From contig NZ_WJFC01000053.1 in assembly GCF_009725235.1 (NCBI RefSeq), positions 1 to 64,000 on the forward strand: 64,000 bases of DNA, written 5' to 3'. Position 1 is the stretch's first letter, and each line of letters starts with the position of its first letter. This DNA comes from Scytonema sp. UIC 10036 (GTDB lineage Bacteria; Cyanobacteriota; Cyanobacteriia; Cyanobacteriales; Nostocaceae). The translations under genes were made by a program, and so were the position numbers. The notes beneath the pieces were generated by a model, which had not been told where the DNA came from, did no database searches, and worked only from the letters and a program-made list of their open reading frames with translations. This document shows, piece after piece, positions 17,880-28,157 of this stretch.

Positions 17880-20036
17880 ATGTCAACTCACAACTTCTCT
17901 AAAGAAACCATCAGCCGACAAGTTAAATCAGAAATTGCGGTGCGAGGCGTGAAGTTGCAAGCTAGCTATTCCAAACTAGCTTTAAGCCAGAGAATCGTTA
18001 TGCCATTTCTTCTGGTATTCTTCAGCATCATGGTGCTCGCGATGATTAACTTTGCTTACTGGTTCAGCAGTAGTCTGGAGCAGCAAATAACCAGCCATCT
18101 TGAGACCACTAGTTTAGCAGTTTTGCAATCAATACACAAAGAAAAACAATTTTTACATTCTTGGACAAGGCTGATAGCTGAACGAGAAGATGTACGTACC
18201 GCGATTCAGCAAGCGGATACGCAAGCACTTCTGAAGATATTAGTGTCACAAAAAACAACTTTAAAATTAGATTTACTGAAAGTCGTTAACCAAAATGGTG
18301 TAGCTCTGTTAAATTTGAAACAGCCTGCATTGGATGAGTCATTCTTGGAAGATCGAAAAAGTATTTCCCTCGCACTGAGCGGCTTATCTCCTTCCGATGT
18401 TGTTCGTGTTTCTCAGCAAGAAGGTCAAATAAAATTGGTATTAGTTGGGTTAGCGCCCATTATAGACGGAGAAGAAATTATTGGTGCTATTGAACTCGGT
18501 ACTGTTATCAAGCCAGAATTATTTCAATATGCCGATCCCATTCAAGGAGAACACGTAGTTGCTTTTAATGCAACAAAATCATCAGTAACCGACAAAGCAT
18601 CTACGGCGTGTGTCTATGTTTCTACAATACCAGCTGCTTGCAAAACGCTTTGGCAACCACCTCCCGTTACTGATGCACCCCATCGTTCTGCAATCGCAGG
18701 AGAACATTACTTAGCAAAAAGTTTTGCGATCGCGGACTTGAGCAATACTTCTTTAACAGTCACAGTATTAAAATCCCTGACTCCCTTAAACAAAACTCTA
18801 CAGTTTTTATGGTTGAGGCTATGGGGTTTTTTTGTATTGGGTGCATTAATAACAATTTTTGTAGGTAAAAGCATTGCAAGAAAAATTGCCGATCCCTTAG
18901 TCGTTGTCACTCAAGTGGCGCAAAAAGTCACAAAAGAATCCAACTTTGAGCTACAAGCCCCCGTTACCAGTCAAGATGAAGTCGGGATACTAGCAGTTTC
19001 TCTGAACAGCCTGATTCGTAAAGTAGCAGAATATACTCAACAACTAGAACAAGCAAGATTAACTTTAGAAAGACGAGTGCAAGAACGGACGCAACAACTT
19101 TTACACAAAAATCAGGAATTAAATTTAGCTTACGATCAACTGAGTGAAGCGTTAAATGAACTTCAGCAAACTCAAGCACAATTAATTCAAACAGAAAAAA
19201 TGTCTTCTCTCGGCAATATGGTAGCGGGAGTTGCCCATGAAATCAACAATCCCATCAACTTTATCTATGGCAATATAGCCTATGCTAAAGACTATACAGA
19301 AGAATTACTGAGATTACTCTTGCTGTATCAACAAGAATATCCTCAACCAACTCCAGCAATTCAAAATCTTCTAGAAGAAATTGATTTTCATTTTATCACT
19401 GAGGATTTAACCAAATTAATGTCCTCAATGAAAATAGGTGCTCAGCGCATTCGCGACATTGTTTTATCCTTGAGAAATTTCTCGCGTTTAGATGAAGCAG
19501 AAATGAAAATTGTGGACATTCATGAAGGAATTGAAAGCACTTTATTATTGGTCAATCATCAAGTGAAGGACGAAATTGAAGTTATTAAAAACTATGGAGA
19601 TCTCCCATCCATTGAATGCTACCCCGCACAACTTAATCAAGTTTTTATAAACATCTTAAGCAATGCCATTGATGCTTTAAAGGAATTATTTGTTATTAAA
19701 AATTCATACCTTTTAAAGCAAGAACAGAGGAGAAGCCGTCAAATAGAAATATGCACTGAAAATGTGAGTATTAATAACTCTGTTGAAGGGATTTGTATCA
19801 AAATCAAAGATAATGGTTCGGGTATAGAACCAAAGTTACAAGATAAAATTTTCGAGCCTTTTTTTACAACAAAAGAAGTAGGGAAAGGAAGTGGATTGGG
19901 ATTGTGGATTTCCTATCAAATTATTCAGAAGCACAAAGGGAAAATCGAAGTGAATTCTGCTTGTGGTGAAGGAACAACATTTATTATTACTTTACCGCTT
20001 GTACAATCTAAAAATAGGTTAGTGGTTAGTGGTTAG
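17880..20036 (+). CDS. Membrane sensor histidine kinase (HAMP)
   Basis: A 718-residue inner-membrane sensor kinase. Transmembrane segment 1 is at about 40-65 and segment 2 at about 312-332. They bracket a periplasmic sensor of about 245 residues that looks like a double-Cache or CHASE-type fold. HAMP lies at about 333-385, a coiled coil at 385-440, and HisKA carries AHEINNPINF with phospho-acceptor His near 453. The ATPase has NxxNAIDAL, DNGSGIE and GSGLGLW boxes. The kinase core is close to that of the 1837-residue kinase at 849. No response regulator is adjacent. The last residues (NRLVVSG) and the stop codon are encoded by the STRR array that begins at 20018. Confidence 0.9.
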   Translation: MSTHNFSKETISRQVKSEIAVRGVKLQASYSKLALSQRIVMPFLLVFFSIMVLAMINFAYWFSSSLEQQITSHLETTSLAVLQSIHKEKQFLHSWTRLIAEREDVRTAIQQADTQALLKILVSQKTTLKLDLLKVVNQNGVALLNLKQPALDESFLEDRKSISLALSGLSPSDVVRVSQQEGQIKLVLVGLAPIIDGEEIIGAIELGTVIKPELFQYADPIQGEHVVAFNATKSSVTDKASTACVYVSTIPAACKTLWQPPPVTDAPHRSAIAGEHYLAKSFAIADLSNTSLTVTVLKSLTPLNKTLQFLWLRLWGFFVLGALITIFVGKSIARKIADPLVVVTQVAQKVTKESNFELQAPVTSQDEVGILAVSLNSLIRKVAEYTQQLEQARLTLERRVQERTQQLLHKNQELNLAYDQLSEALNELQQTQAQLIQTEKMSSLGNMVAGVAHEINNPINFIYGNIAYAKDYTEELLRLLLLYQQEYPQPTPAIQNLLEEIDFHFITEDLTKLMSSMKIGAQRIRDIVLSLRNFSRLDEAEMKIVDIHEGIESTLLLVNHQVKDEIEVIKNYGDLPSIECYPAQLNQVFINILSNAIDALKELFVIKNSYLLKQEQRRSRQIEICTENVSINNSVEGICIKIKDNGSGIEPKLQDKIFEPFFTTKEVGKGSGLGLWISYQIIQKHKGKIEVNSACGEGTTFIITLPLVQSKNRLVVSG

Positions 20037-20191
20037 TGGTTGGTGGTTAGTGGTTAGTGGTTGGTGGTTGGTGGTTGGTTGCTCATCTATCGTTGGTATA
20101 TTTTTAGTAAATAGTTGGTAATCCACTGTTCCACTAACAACTAACAACTAACAACTAACAACTAACAACTAACAACTAACCACTAACAACT
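20018..20191. repeat. Pair of inverted STRR arrays (GGTTAGT / ACTAACA)
   Basis: The array at about 20018-20080 has GGTTAGTG/GGTTGGTG heptamers. The array at about 20131-20191 has the complementary ACTAACA heptamers. Transcribed together they could fold into a long imperfect hairpin. The first overlaps the 3' end of the sensor kinase gene. Confidence 0.85.
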
Positions 20192-20290
20192 CTTGGAAAT
20201 CTTCGTTAACGTAGGCGCATATCACCCTTGAAACCCTTATGCTAATGGTGGTCGAGTCACTGGACTGTTAGCCGTTAGTCATTGACCTTT

Positions 20291-21640
<1,350 letters not shown>

Positions 21641-21642
21641 AA

Positions 21643-21751
21643 AATTGTTAGTTGTTAGTAGTTAGTTGTTAGTTGTTAGTTGGAAAAGTAACCACTAACC
21701 ATCAACCACTAACTACTAACTACTAACCACTAACTACTAACCACTAACAAT
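21643..21751. repeat. Inverted STRR arrays after eno
   Basis: GTTAGTT-type heptamers (about 21647-21681) are followed by complementary ACTAACT/ACCACTA-type heptamers (about 21691-21748). They fill the whole gap between the convergent eno and argC genes and could form a hairpin that ends transcription from both sides. Confidence 0.85.
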
Positions 21752-22809
21752 TATGGATAAAACCCCAACTTTGGTAACCCCAGTGTTTCATCCCAGTCCA
21801 TCATGATATTGAGACACTGAATTGCTTGCCCTGCTTGTCCTTTGATTAAATTATCAATGACTGACATGACAATAGCGCGACCAGTTCGCGTGTCAACTTC
21901 TATACCAATATAGCAAAGATTGCTACCGCAAGCCCACTTAGTTTGCGGATAAATGCCCGGATCGCAAATTTTTATCCAAGGGGAGTTACGGTAAAAAGCT
22001 CGATATATTGTAATGAGATCGTCTCGCACTAAACCGGGGTCGCGGAGTGTGGCGTAAACTGTTGCCAGGATGCCGCGTACCATGGGAATTAAGTGTGGTG
22101 TAAATTGAATTGTGACTTCATGCCCTGCTAAATCGCTGCAAATTTGCTCAATTTCTGGGGTGTGATGGTGACGGGAAACACTATAGGCGGCTAAGGAATT
22201 GTCTGCTTCTGCCAACAACATATTGATTTTTGCTTGACGCCCACCACCAGATGTACCTGACTTGGCATCGATAATAGCAGTTTCAGGGACGATTAACCCT
22301 TGCTTGAGGAGTGGGGAAAGTGCGAGCAAACTGGCTGTGGGATAGCAACCGGGACAACCAACAATCTGTGCTTCAGAGATGCGATCGCGATAAAGTTCTG
22401 GTAAGCCGTATACAGCAACAGCAGCAGTCGAGCGATCGGTTCGCTCCTTACTATACCAAGCGGTGTAAGTTGCTAAATGACTAAATCGATAATCTGCACT
22501 TAAATCGAGTATTCTACACCCTTTCTCTAAAAGTTGCGGTGCAATTTCGCAAGCCTGACCGTTGGGTAGACAGAGAAACACTGCTTCACATCGCTGAGCA
22601 ATAACTTCAGGATCGACAGCCTCGATTTTTTGGTTAACAATGTGAGCCAATTGAGGATAAAGATCTGCAAATGGTTTTCCGACACTGCTCTGGTTGCCTA
22701 AATAAACGAGTTCGACTTGTGGATGATCCATTAAGAGCCGCACTAACTGCACTCCGCCGTAGTCTGACGCGCCAACAACTCCCACCGGAACGCGCCCAAA
22801 ATTGCCCAT
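21751..22809 (-). CDS. argC: N-acetyl-gamma-glutamyl-phosphate reductase
   Basis: NADPH-dependent reduction of N-acetylglutamyl phosphate to the semialdehyde, third step of arginine synthesis. The 352 residues are the usual length. The NADP-binding loop is [11 protein letters not shown] (about 12-22), and the catalytic Cys is residue 155 in [10 protein letters not shown]. Substrate-site [10 protein letters not shown] and the His-rich [14 protein letters not shown] are present. It is divergent from ribBA with a 220-260 bp spacer that should contain both promoters; no regulatory box was recognised there. Confidence 0.96.
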   Translation of the reverse strand: MGNFGRVPVGVVGASDYGGVQLVRLLMDHPQVELVYLGNQSSVGKPFADLYPQLAHIVNQKIEAVDPEVIAQRCEAVFLCLPNGQACEIAPQLLEKGCRILDLSADYRFSHLATYTAWYSKERTDRSTAAVAVYGLPELYRDRISEAQIVGCPGCYPTASLLALSPLLKQGLIVPETAIIDAKSGTSGGGRQAKINMLLAEADNSLAAYSVSRHHHTPEIEQICSDLAGHEVTIQFTPHLIPMVRGILATVYATLRDPGLVRDDLITIYRAFYRNSPWIKICDPGIYPQTKWACGSNLCYIGIEVDTRTGRAIVMSVIDNLIKGQAGQAIQCLNIMMDWDETLGLPKLGFYP

Positions 22810-23068
22810 AGAGGTTAAATCCTTATCTGCTCTTAGTTAATTTGCCATTCAACTATCGGCAACACAGCCTGAGTTGACTGCCAATAGCTAACGGTTTATT
22901 GCTACTTTGCTTATTGCTGCACTGAAGCACCATCAAGAACCAATTTTAAGGCAGTCCTTGATATGTTAACTAATCTTACTGGCAGTACTTCCGAAGTAAT
23001 CCAAAAGAGCTACAATCAAAGACAAGCATTTGTTAAAAAAATTTACGTTTGCTAGCTGGGGATCGCCT

Positions 23069-24754
23069 GTGTCGCAGCATATCACCTCTTCAACTCAAAG
23101 TTTTAAATTTGATTCGATTGATACCGCCCTGGCAGATTTAAAAGCCGGTCGCCCAATCGTCGTAGTAGATGACGAGAACAGAGAAAATGAGGGCGACTTG
23201 ATTTGCGCTGCTCAATTTGCCACCCCGGATATCATTAATTTTATGGCAGTGGAAGCACGGGGTCTTATTTGTTTGGCAATGATGGGCGATCGCTTGGACG
23301 AGCTCGACCTCCCATTGATGGTAACAAATATTACAGATACCAACCAAACTGCCTTCACCGTCAGTATTGATGCCGGACCGGAGTTAGGAGTTTCTACTGG
23401 TATTTCAGCAGAAGATCGTGCTCGTACCATCCAAGTGGCTATCAATCCAGCCACAAAACCCACAGATTTACGCCGTCCCGGTCATATTTTCCCCATTCGT
23501 GCAAGAGTTGGAGGTGTGCTCAAACGGGCAGGGCATACGGAAGCAGCGGTTGACCTATCCCGATTAGCTGGATTATATCCTGCAGGGGTTATTTGTGAAA
23601 TTCAAAACCCCGATGGTTCCATGGCACGTTTGCCTGAGTTATTTGAGTATGCCACTCAGCACCGTCTAAAAATCATTAGCATAGCCGATTTAATCAGTTA
23701 CCGCCTCGAACACGATCGCTTAATCAAGCGGGAAACCGTTGCCGATTTACCAACCCAATTCGGTCACTTCAAAATTTACGCATACCGACACACTTTAGAC
23801 AATACAGAACACGTTGCTATTGTCAAGGGTAATCCTGCGGAATTTGATGACAATCCAGTCATGGTGCGGATGCACTCAGAATGTTTGACTGGAGATGCTT
23901 TGGGTTCCTTACGCTGTGACTGTAGGATGCAATTGCAAGCAGCCCTAAAAATGCTGGAAAATGCAGGTCAAGGCGTTGTCGTTTACCTGCGACAAGAAGG
24001 GCGGGGAATAGGATTGGTTAACAAATTAAAAGCATACTCCTTGCAGGACATGGGATTAGATACCGTAGAAGCAAATCAACGGTTGGGATTCGCCGCCGAT
24101 TTGCGAGACTACGGAATGGGAGCACAAATGCTCATGGACTTAGGCGTACATAAGATACGCTTAATTACAAACAATCCCCGTAAAATAGCAGGGTTAAAAG
24201 GCTATGGTTTAGAAGTTGTCGATCGCGTGCCTCTGTTAATTGAAGCAAACGACTACAATACCTACTACTTAACTACAAAAGCGAAAAAGCTAGGTCATAT
24301 GCTGTTACAAACTTATTTAGTAACAGTAGCGATTCACTGGCAAGACGATCCAAAAGCCATCACGGAACGTTACGAACGCTTAGAAAAATTGCGGCATCTG
24401 GCAAAAAGTTACGACTTATTGTTACAAGAAGAAGCACGTCCCGTAGCCCTAGCGCTGTTTGACGAACCATCCCTAATTGTACATTTAGGTTTTGACCAAG
24501 CCAACATTGCAACCAGCGATTGGTACAAGCAGAAAGGACATCCTTACGCACAAGCAATTTCTCAAATTTTAGACAATTTGGTAAATTTACCTTACATCCA
24601 AAAGCTAGAATTTCTGATTTCTCCGGGCATTGACCCCATGAGTAATTTGCAAGTGCAATTGGATCGGCAAACATTCCCCATCGGTACACTGCCTTCCTCA
24701 ATTTGTTGCGAACAGCTAGGAACTCAGAAGATTTACAGTTTTAGTCTGTGTTGA
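23069..24754 (+). CDS. ribBA: Bifunctional DHBP synthase / GTP cyclohydrolase II
   Basis: Carries out two entry steps of riboflavin synthesis. RibB (about 10-215) makes 3,4-dihydroxy-2-butanone 4-phosphate from ribulose 5-phosphate: DDENRENEGDL and RPGHIFPIRA motifs are intact. RibA (about 215-420) opens GTP: the zinc Cys cluster is in HSECLTGDALGSLRCDC, followed by RQEGRGIGL. A C-terminal extension of about 130 residues is usual for cyanobacterial RibBA. GTG 23069 (GGGGA 8 nt upstream) gives 561 residues; TTG 23030 would add 13. The gene ends at a strong hairpin (24761-24793). No FMN riboswitch was recognised upstream. Confidence 0.95.
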   Translation: MSQHITSSTQSFKFDSIDTALADLKAGRPIVVVDDENRENEGDLICAAQFATPDIINFMAVEARGLICLAMMGDRLDELDLPLMVTNITDTNQTAFTVSIDAGPELGVSTGISAEDRARTIQVAINPATKPTDLRRPGHIFPIRARVGGVLKRAGHTEAAVDLSRLAGLYPAGVICEIQNPDGSMARLPELFEYATQHRLKIISIADLISYRLEHDRLIKRETVADLPTQFGHFKIYAYRHTLDNTEHVAIVKGNPAEFDDNPVMVRMHSECLTGDALGSLRCDCRMQLQAALKMLENAGQGVVVYLRQEGRGIGLVNKLKAYSLQDMGLDTVEANQRLGFAADLRDYGMGAQMLMDLGVHKIRLITNNPRKIAGLKGYGLEVVDRVPLLIEANDYNTYYLTTKAKKLGHMLLQTYLVTVAIHWQDDPKAITERYERLEKLRHLAKSYDLLLQEEARPVALALFDEPSLIVHLGFDQANIATSDWYKQKGHPYAQAISQILDNLVNLPYIQKLEFLISPGIDPMSNLQVQLDRQTFPIGTLPSSICCEQLGTQKIYSFSLC

Positions 24755-24760
24755 AGTTCA

Positions 24761-24793
24761 AAATTCCCGACTTTTTTAAAAAGTCGGGAATTT
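24761..24793. terminator. Hairpin terminator after ribBA
   Basis: AAATTCCCGACTTTTT pairs with AAAAAGTCGGGAATTT almost without a loop. The stem is A/T-ended on both sides. A diverged copy of this hairpin and its flanks occurs at 55519-55550. Confidence 0.75.
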
Positions 24794-24882
24794 GACTAAA
24801 TATGTAAAAATACTTAATGTGAAAACATGGAAATTATAGCGATTATTATGTATTAATCAATCTTTCATGTATTCTAATATCC

Positions 24883-25182
24883 ATGCACGTTATTTCTCGA
24901 AAAAAACTGCTGGAATTTTCTCAGATTCATGCAGATGCTTCTGTTCCTCTTGATAACTGGTATAGAATTACTAAGGCAGCAAAATGGAAAAATTTAGACG
25001 AAGTTAGACAAGATTTTTCCAGTGCTGAAGCCGTTGGTAATTTTACAGTTTTTAATATTAAAGGTAATAATTATAGATTAATTGTTGATATTTCCTATTC
25101 CACTCAAAGAATTTATGTCAAATACGTTCTGACTCACGCTGAATATGACAAGGACAGATGGAAAAATGACCCGTATTATTGA
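24883..25182 (+). CDS. higB: HigB-type mRNA interferase toxin
   Basis: A 99-residue toxin of the HigB (RelE/ParE-like) family that by family knowledge cleaves mRNA at the ribosome. Family features are the N-terminal MHVISRKKLLEFSQIH, the central W..L.E.R.DF.SAE, FNIKGNNYRLIV, and the C-terminal YVKYVLTHAEYDK. The toxin precedes the antitoxin, the usual order for HigBA, and overlaps it by 17 nt if the antitoxin starts at 25166. It lies right after the ribBA terminator. All recognisable family residues are present, so it is probably functional. Confidence 0.88.
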   Translation: MHVISRKKLLEFSQIHADASVPLDNWYRITKAAKWKNLDEVRQDFSSAEAVGNFTVFNIKGNNYRLIVDISYSTQRIYVKYVLTHAEYDKDRWKNDPYY

Positions 25183-25561
25183 TAGAACCACTTATGGCGC
25201 TCTACTAGCAGAATATCAGCCTAAGGTAATTGAAACTGAAGAAGAAAACGAGGCAGCGATCGTGCTAGCTGAAGCCTTAGAACATCGGGAACGAACACCA
25301 GAAGAGGACTTGTTTTTACAACTACTGATAATGTTGATTGAAAAATTCGAGGATGAACACTATCAGATTGGAGAGGCAACTCCTCAATCTATTCTCTTAC
25401 ACTTAATGGAAGCAAGGGGTATCAAACAGGAAGATTTAGTTGGGATAATTGGTTCTCTAGAAGTTGTTTCGGAAGTGGTAAATGGCAAGAGGAATATTAG
25501 TAAATCTCAAGCTAAAGCCCTAGCAGAGTTTTTTCATGTTTCGTTAGAATTGTTTCTGTAA
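25166..25561 (+). CDS. higA: HigA-type antitoxin with XRE helix-turn-helix
   Basis: A 131-residue antitoxin partner of HigB. The C-terminal half (about 70-131) is an XRE-like HTH (LMEARGIKQEDLVGIIGS, EVVNGKRNISKSQAKALAEFF). The N-terminal half is acidic and helical and likely binds the toxin. It is expected to neutralise HigB and repress the shared promoter. ATG 25166 fits the family; ATG 25145 would extend it by seven residues inside higB. It follows in the +1-overlapping arrangement that couples translation. Confidence 0.88.
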   Translation: MTRIIDRTTYGALLAEYQPKVIETEEENEAAIVLAEALEHRERTPEEDLFLQLLIMLIEKFEDEHYQIGEATPQSILLHLMEARGIKQEDLVGIIGSLEVVSEVVNGKRNISKSQAKALAEFFHVSLELFL

Positions 25562-25675
25562 AGGTAGCGAGATCGTCTTCAAACCATCTTTGTTTTAAGA
25601 AAATAATTCCAAGGTGAGGTTTGATGATTATTGTAGCCTTTTTTCCAACGTAGCAGCAAGTACAAAAGACAGATC

Positions 25676-25708
25676 GTAGGTTGGGTTGAGGAACGAAACC
25701 CAACCTAC
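25676..25708. repeat. REP-like palindrome (copy 1)
   Basis: A perfect 12-bp inverted repeat, GTAGGTTGGGTT and its complement, with a 9-nt loop GAGGAACGA. The same palindrome recurs at 26148, 26230, 26972, 27011, 39515 and 56851, and in degenerate form at 36864 and 39473. The rest of the spacer 25562-26141 shows no gene; a G/C-rich hairpin lies near 25790-25830. Confidence 0.9.
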
Positions 25709-26141
25709 ATCTTTGTTCTAAATATAGTAAGTTTTATCCGAAGGAAGAGAGAAGAGGGAAGAAGATCGATGTGAATTCCCTCAAACCTCTGACAATAGGG
25801 GTTCAAAACCCCAACGCCTATGCGGGGCTTCTGTTTTCAGGTGGGTTGCTACTCCGATCTGAAAACCAAACTTCAACATCTCTTTCTTCTTCCTTCATTA
25901 AATTCCAGTATTATTACCAATTTACTTGTAATAAAAAAACTTGATAATCTTTAAATCATTTACAATTGTTGATTGAGTATTTCCATAAGCATAAAAAAAT
26001 AGTGCTGGCTCAAGATAACAATACGACTTGGATTAAAGTCAGGGGAAATTTACCATTCATATCAAGTTCGGGTGATGACTGATAATAAAATTTATCAACG
26101 CTCGTTGGGTTGAGGCGATAGCGTTACCCAATCTATTGGGC

Positions 26142-26307
26142 AAAAATGTTGGGTTGAGGAACGAAACCCAACCTACAAATATGATAAGCGATCGCTCATT
26201 GTAGGAATCGATCCGATTACTGGAAAAATGTTGGGTTGAGGAACGAAACCCAACCTACAAATATGATAAGCGATCGCACTCATTGCAGGAATCGATCCGA
26301 TTACTGG
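26142..26307. repeat. Tandem duplication of an 82-84 bp unit containing REP palindromes
   Basis: Unit 1 (26142-26223) and unit 2 (26224-26307) are nearly identical. Each has a REP palindrome (26148-26176 and 26230-26258), a HIP1 octamer and the sequence AATCGATCCGATTACTGG. A degenerate REP precedes them at about 26104-26140. They lie just upstream of the RAYT gene. Confidence 0.9.
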
Positions 26308-26397
26308 AAAAATGAATAGCGGGCATCATAGAACTCGTACATGAAAACCCAACACTCATGACAACATCAAAATTAAAACACAACTCCAACACAAAAA

Positions 26398-26955
26398 ATG
26401 CAATACTGTAGAGTCAAAGTAGACGGAGGGACATACTTTTTTACTGTAGTGACTAACAACCGACGCCAGTTTTTATGTGAACCAAATAATCTCTCCCTGT
26501 TAAGAAATGCTTTTCGATACGTGCTACAGCAACATCCTTTTAAAATTGAAGCGATCGTTGTATTACCCGAGCACATACACTCTATTTGGACACTACCTGA
26601 AGGAGATTGTAACTTTTCTACACGTTGGCGTTTAATCAAAAGTTATTTTAGTCATCGCTGTGAAAGTATTGATCGCGGTGAAATATCCACATCTAGAAAA
26701 AAGAAACGGGAGCAGGCGATTTGGCAACGTCGCTTTTGGGAACATCAAATACGTGATGAAAAAGACTTTATTTATCACCTAGAGTACATTCATTATAATC
26801 CTGTGAAGCATGGATTAGTGGTAGCACCCAAGGATTGGGAATATTCTAGTTTTCACCGTTATGTTCAGCAGGGAATTTATACTATGGACTGGGGAGCAAA
26901 CAGAAGTGGAGGCGATGAGCGCTTGTACTCCCAATACGACTCGGATAAGCCATAA
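26398..26955 (+). CDS. REP-associated tyrosine transposase (RAYT, Y1/HUH)
   Basis: A 185-residue single-strand HUH transposase of the IS200-like RAYT group. The HUH metal site is in LPEHIHSIWTLPEGD and the presumed nucleophile Tyr is in YIHYNPVKHGL. Other RAYT signatures are VDGGTYFFTVVTNNRRQ at the N-terminus, FSTRWRLIKSYF, IWQRRFWEH and YSSFHRYVQQG. By family knowledge RAYTs act on REP palindromes and are normally domesticated single-copy genes. Here the gene is bracketed by perfect palindromes (26148, 26230 upstream; 26972, 27011 downstream, in the opposite orientation), which makes these its likely substrates. Confidence 0.92.
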   Translation: MQYCRVKVDGGTYFFTVVTNNRRQFLCEPNNLSLLRNAFRYVLQQHPFKIEAIVVLPEHIHSIWTLPEGDCNFSTRWRLIKSYFSHRCESIDRGEISTSRKKKREQAIWQRRFWEHQIRDEKDFIYHLEYIHYNPVKHGLVVAPKDWEYSSFHRYVQQGIYTMDWGANRSGGDERLYSQYDSDKP

Positions 26956-26971
26956 ATTCCAAACCATGTAT

Positions 26972-27039
26972 GTTGGGTTCCGTTCCTCAACCCAACTTTT
27001 CTAAGGCTGTGTTGGGTTTCGTTCCTCAACCCAACCTAC
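26972..27039. repeat. Two REP-like palindromes downstream of the RAYT gene
   Basis: Copies at 26972-26996 and 27011-27039 with loop CGTTCCTC, the reverse complement of the upstream loop, so they are inverted relative to the upstream copies. They lie in the short gap to the DUF928 gene and may act as its terminator. Confidence 0.9.
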
Positions 27040-27053
27040 ATGCAATTTGTTTA

Positions 27054-27806
27054 TCAATTTTTATACCTCGCAATCGGTTGTGGTGCTTCCTGCCCTTTAA
27101 GCAAAGGCTCATTCACTAACTCTGGATCTAAACCGACACCCTCTGCTGTTAACAATGTTTCCCAATCGGCTTTTAATTGTGCATCGTGGGGACGGGAGAA
27201 ACGCAACTGAGCCAAAGTCGCAAGGCTATCTTGCCAAATTCCAGCTTGTGCATAAAGAGCTACACGCTCTTGCGAAGTTGCATTCTTTATCTTTGCCATC
27301 AATTGAGGTTCGGGTTGAATGCGTTTGATTGCTCCTCTGACAACCTTATCAGAAGAACGTTTTTCGCGATCGCAAATGACTGATAAGAACCAACGATATT
27401 CCTTGCCTACCTCTAGAGAGGTTGCAGTCAGGGGAAGATCTACGAATCCTGCTTTGCCACTTGGTTTGTAAGTTTGCTTGAAGAATCTTTTATTTTCATC
27501 CTGCACCACTAGCTCTAATGTGGCATTAGAAGTTTGAGGTGGAATATAGAAAAAGAATACAGGTTTCGCTACTGTTGTCAACCCTATGTTGGATTGGGGA
27601 ACTATAGCTGTCAATTTCTTGTTTCCTGATAAACAACTGTTATTCTCTCGCGAGCCGGCTGGTACGCGTCTGCCGGGTACTCCTATATTAGTCGGTGCAT
27701 TGAATCTTATCCGAGCTTCTGCAGCTGTAAAAGGAATCAGGAATGACAAGCCGAAAACAGCAGCCAAGGATTTTGTTAGAAGTCTGCGTTGTAAAAACGT
27801 ATTCAT
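27054..27806 (-). CDS. DUF928 domain exported protein
   Basis: A DUF928-family protein of 250 residues from ATG 27806. A signal peptide spans about 1-32 (SLAAVFGLSFLIPFTAAEA). The family signature follows: RFNAPTNIGVPGRR-type start, LTAIVPQSNIGLTTVAKPVFFFYIP, a beta-rich centre, and a C-terminal helical part. Function is unknown; in cyanobacteria these genes often lie near CHAT or two-component genes. An ATG at 27842 would place 12 extra residues before the signal peptide and is less likely. Confidence 0.8.
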   Translation of the reverse strand: MNTFLQRRLLTKSLAAVFGLSFLIPFTAAEARIRFNAPTNIGVPGRRVPAGSRENNSCLSGNKKLTAIVPQSNIGLTTVAKPVFFFYIPPQTSNATLELVVQDENKRFFKQTYKPSGKAGFVDLPLTATSLEVGKEYRWFLSVICDREKRSSDKVVRGAIKRIQPEPQLMAKIKNATSQERVALYAQAGIWQDSLATLAQLRFSRPHDAQLKADWETLLTAEGVGLDPELVNEPLLKGQEAPQPIARYKN

Positions 27807-28157
27807 GATAACACCCATATGGCAAAAATCCGGTTCAATCAATACTGGTTGAAAGAAAGCTTACCCAGCATATTTTGCTAACTATATTCATTCACTTTAT
27901 ATTATATGGGAAAAATCTTGGACTGTGTGTGCAAATTTTTTACTTTTATGCACCTTGGGTTTACACTACCATTACCCTCTTGGTCTGTATATTACAGTCT
28001 TTAACAAAAATTCACAATATTTTTCAGTAACTATGAGGAAAATCTATATTTAAACGTGAATCATAACTAGATACTTGAGATCCATTTCAGTTTTGACTAG
28101 TAATATCAACTTTTTATACCTTCCGGTCTGATAAATTTGGAGTGCTCTACCAAAACA

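Noticed and set aside
22810..23068. FMN riboswitch upstream of ribBA
   Set aside because: No AGGGGC...GCCCG-type conserved core was recognised in the divergent spacer.
25562..25700. 63-codon minus-strand frame after higA (25512-25703)
   Set aside because: It runs through a REP palindrome and into higA antisense; it has no start context and no recognisable family.
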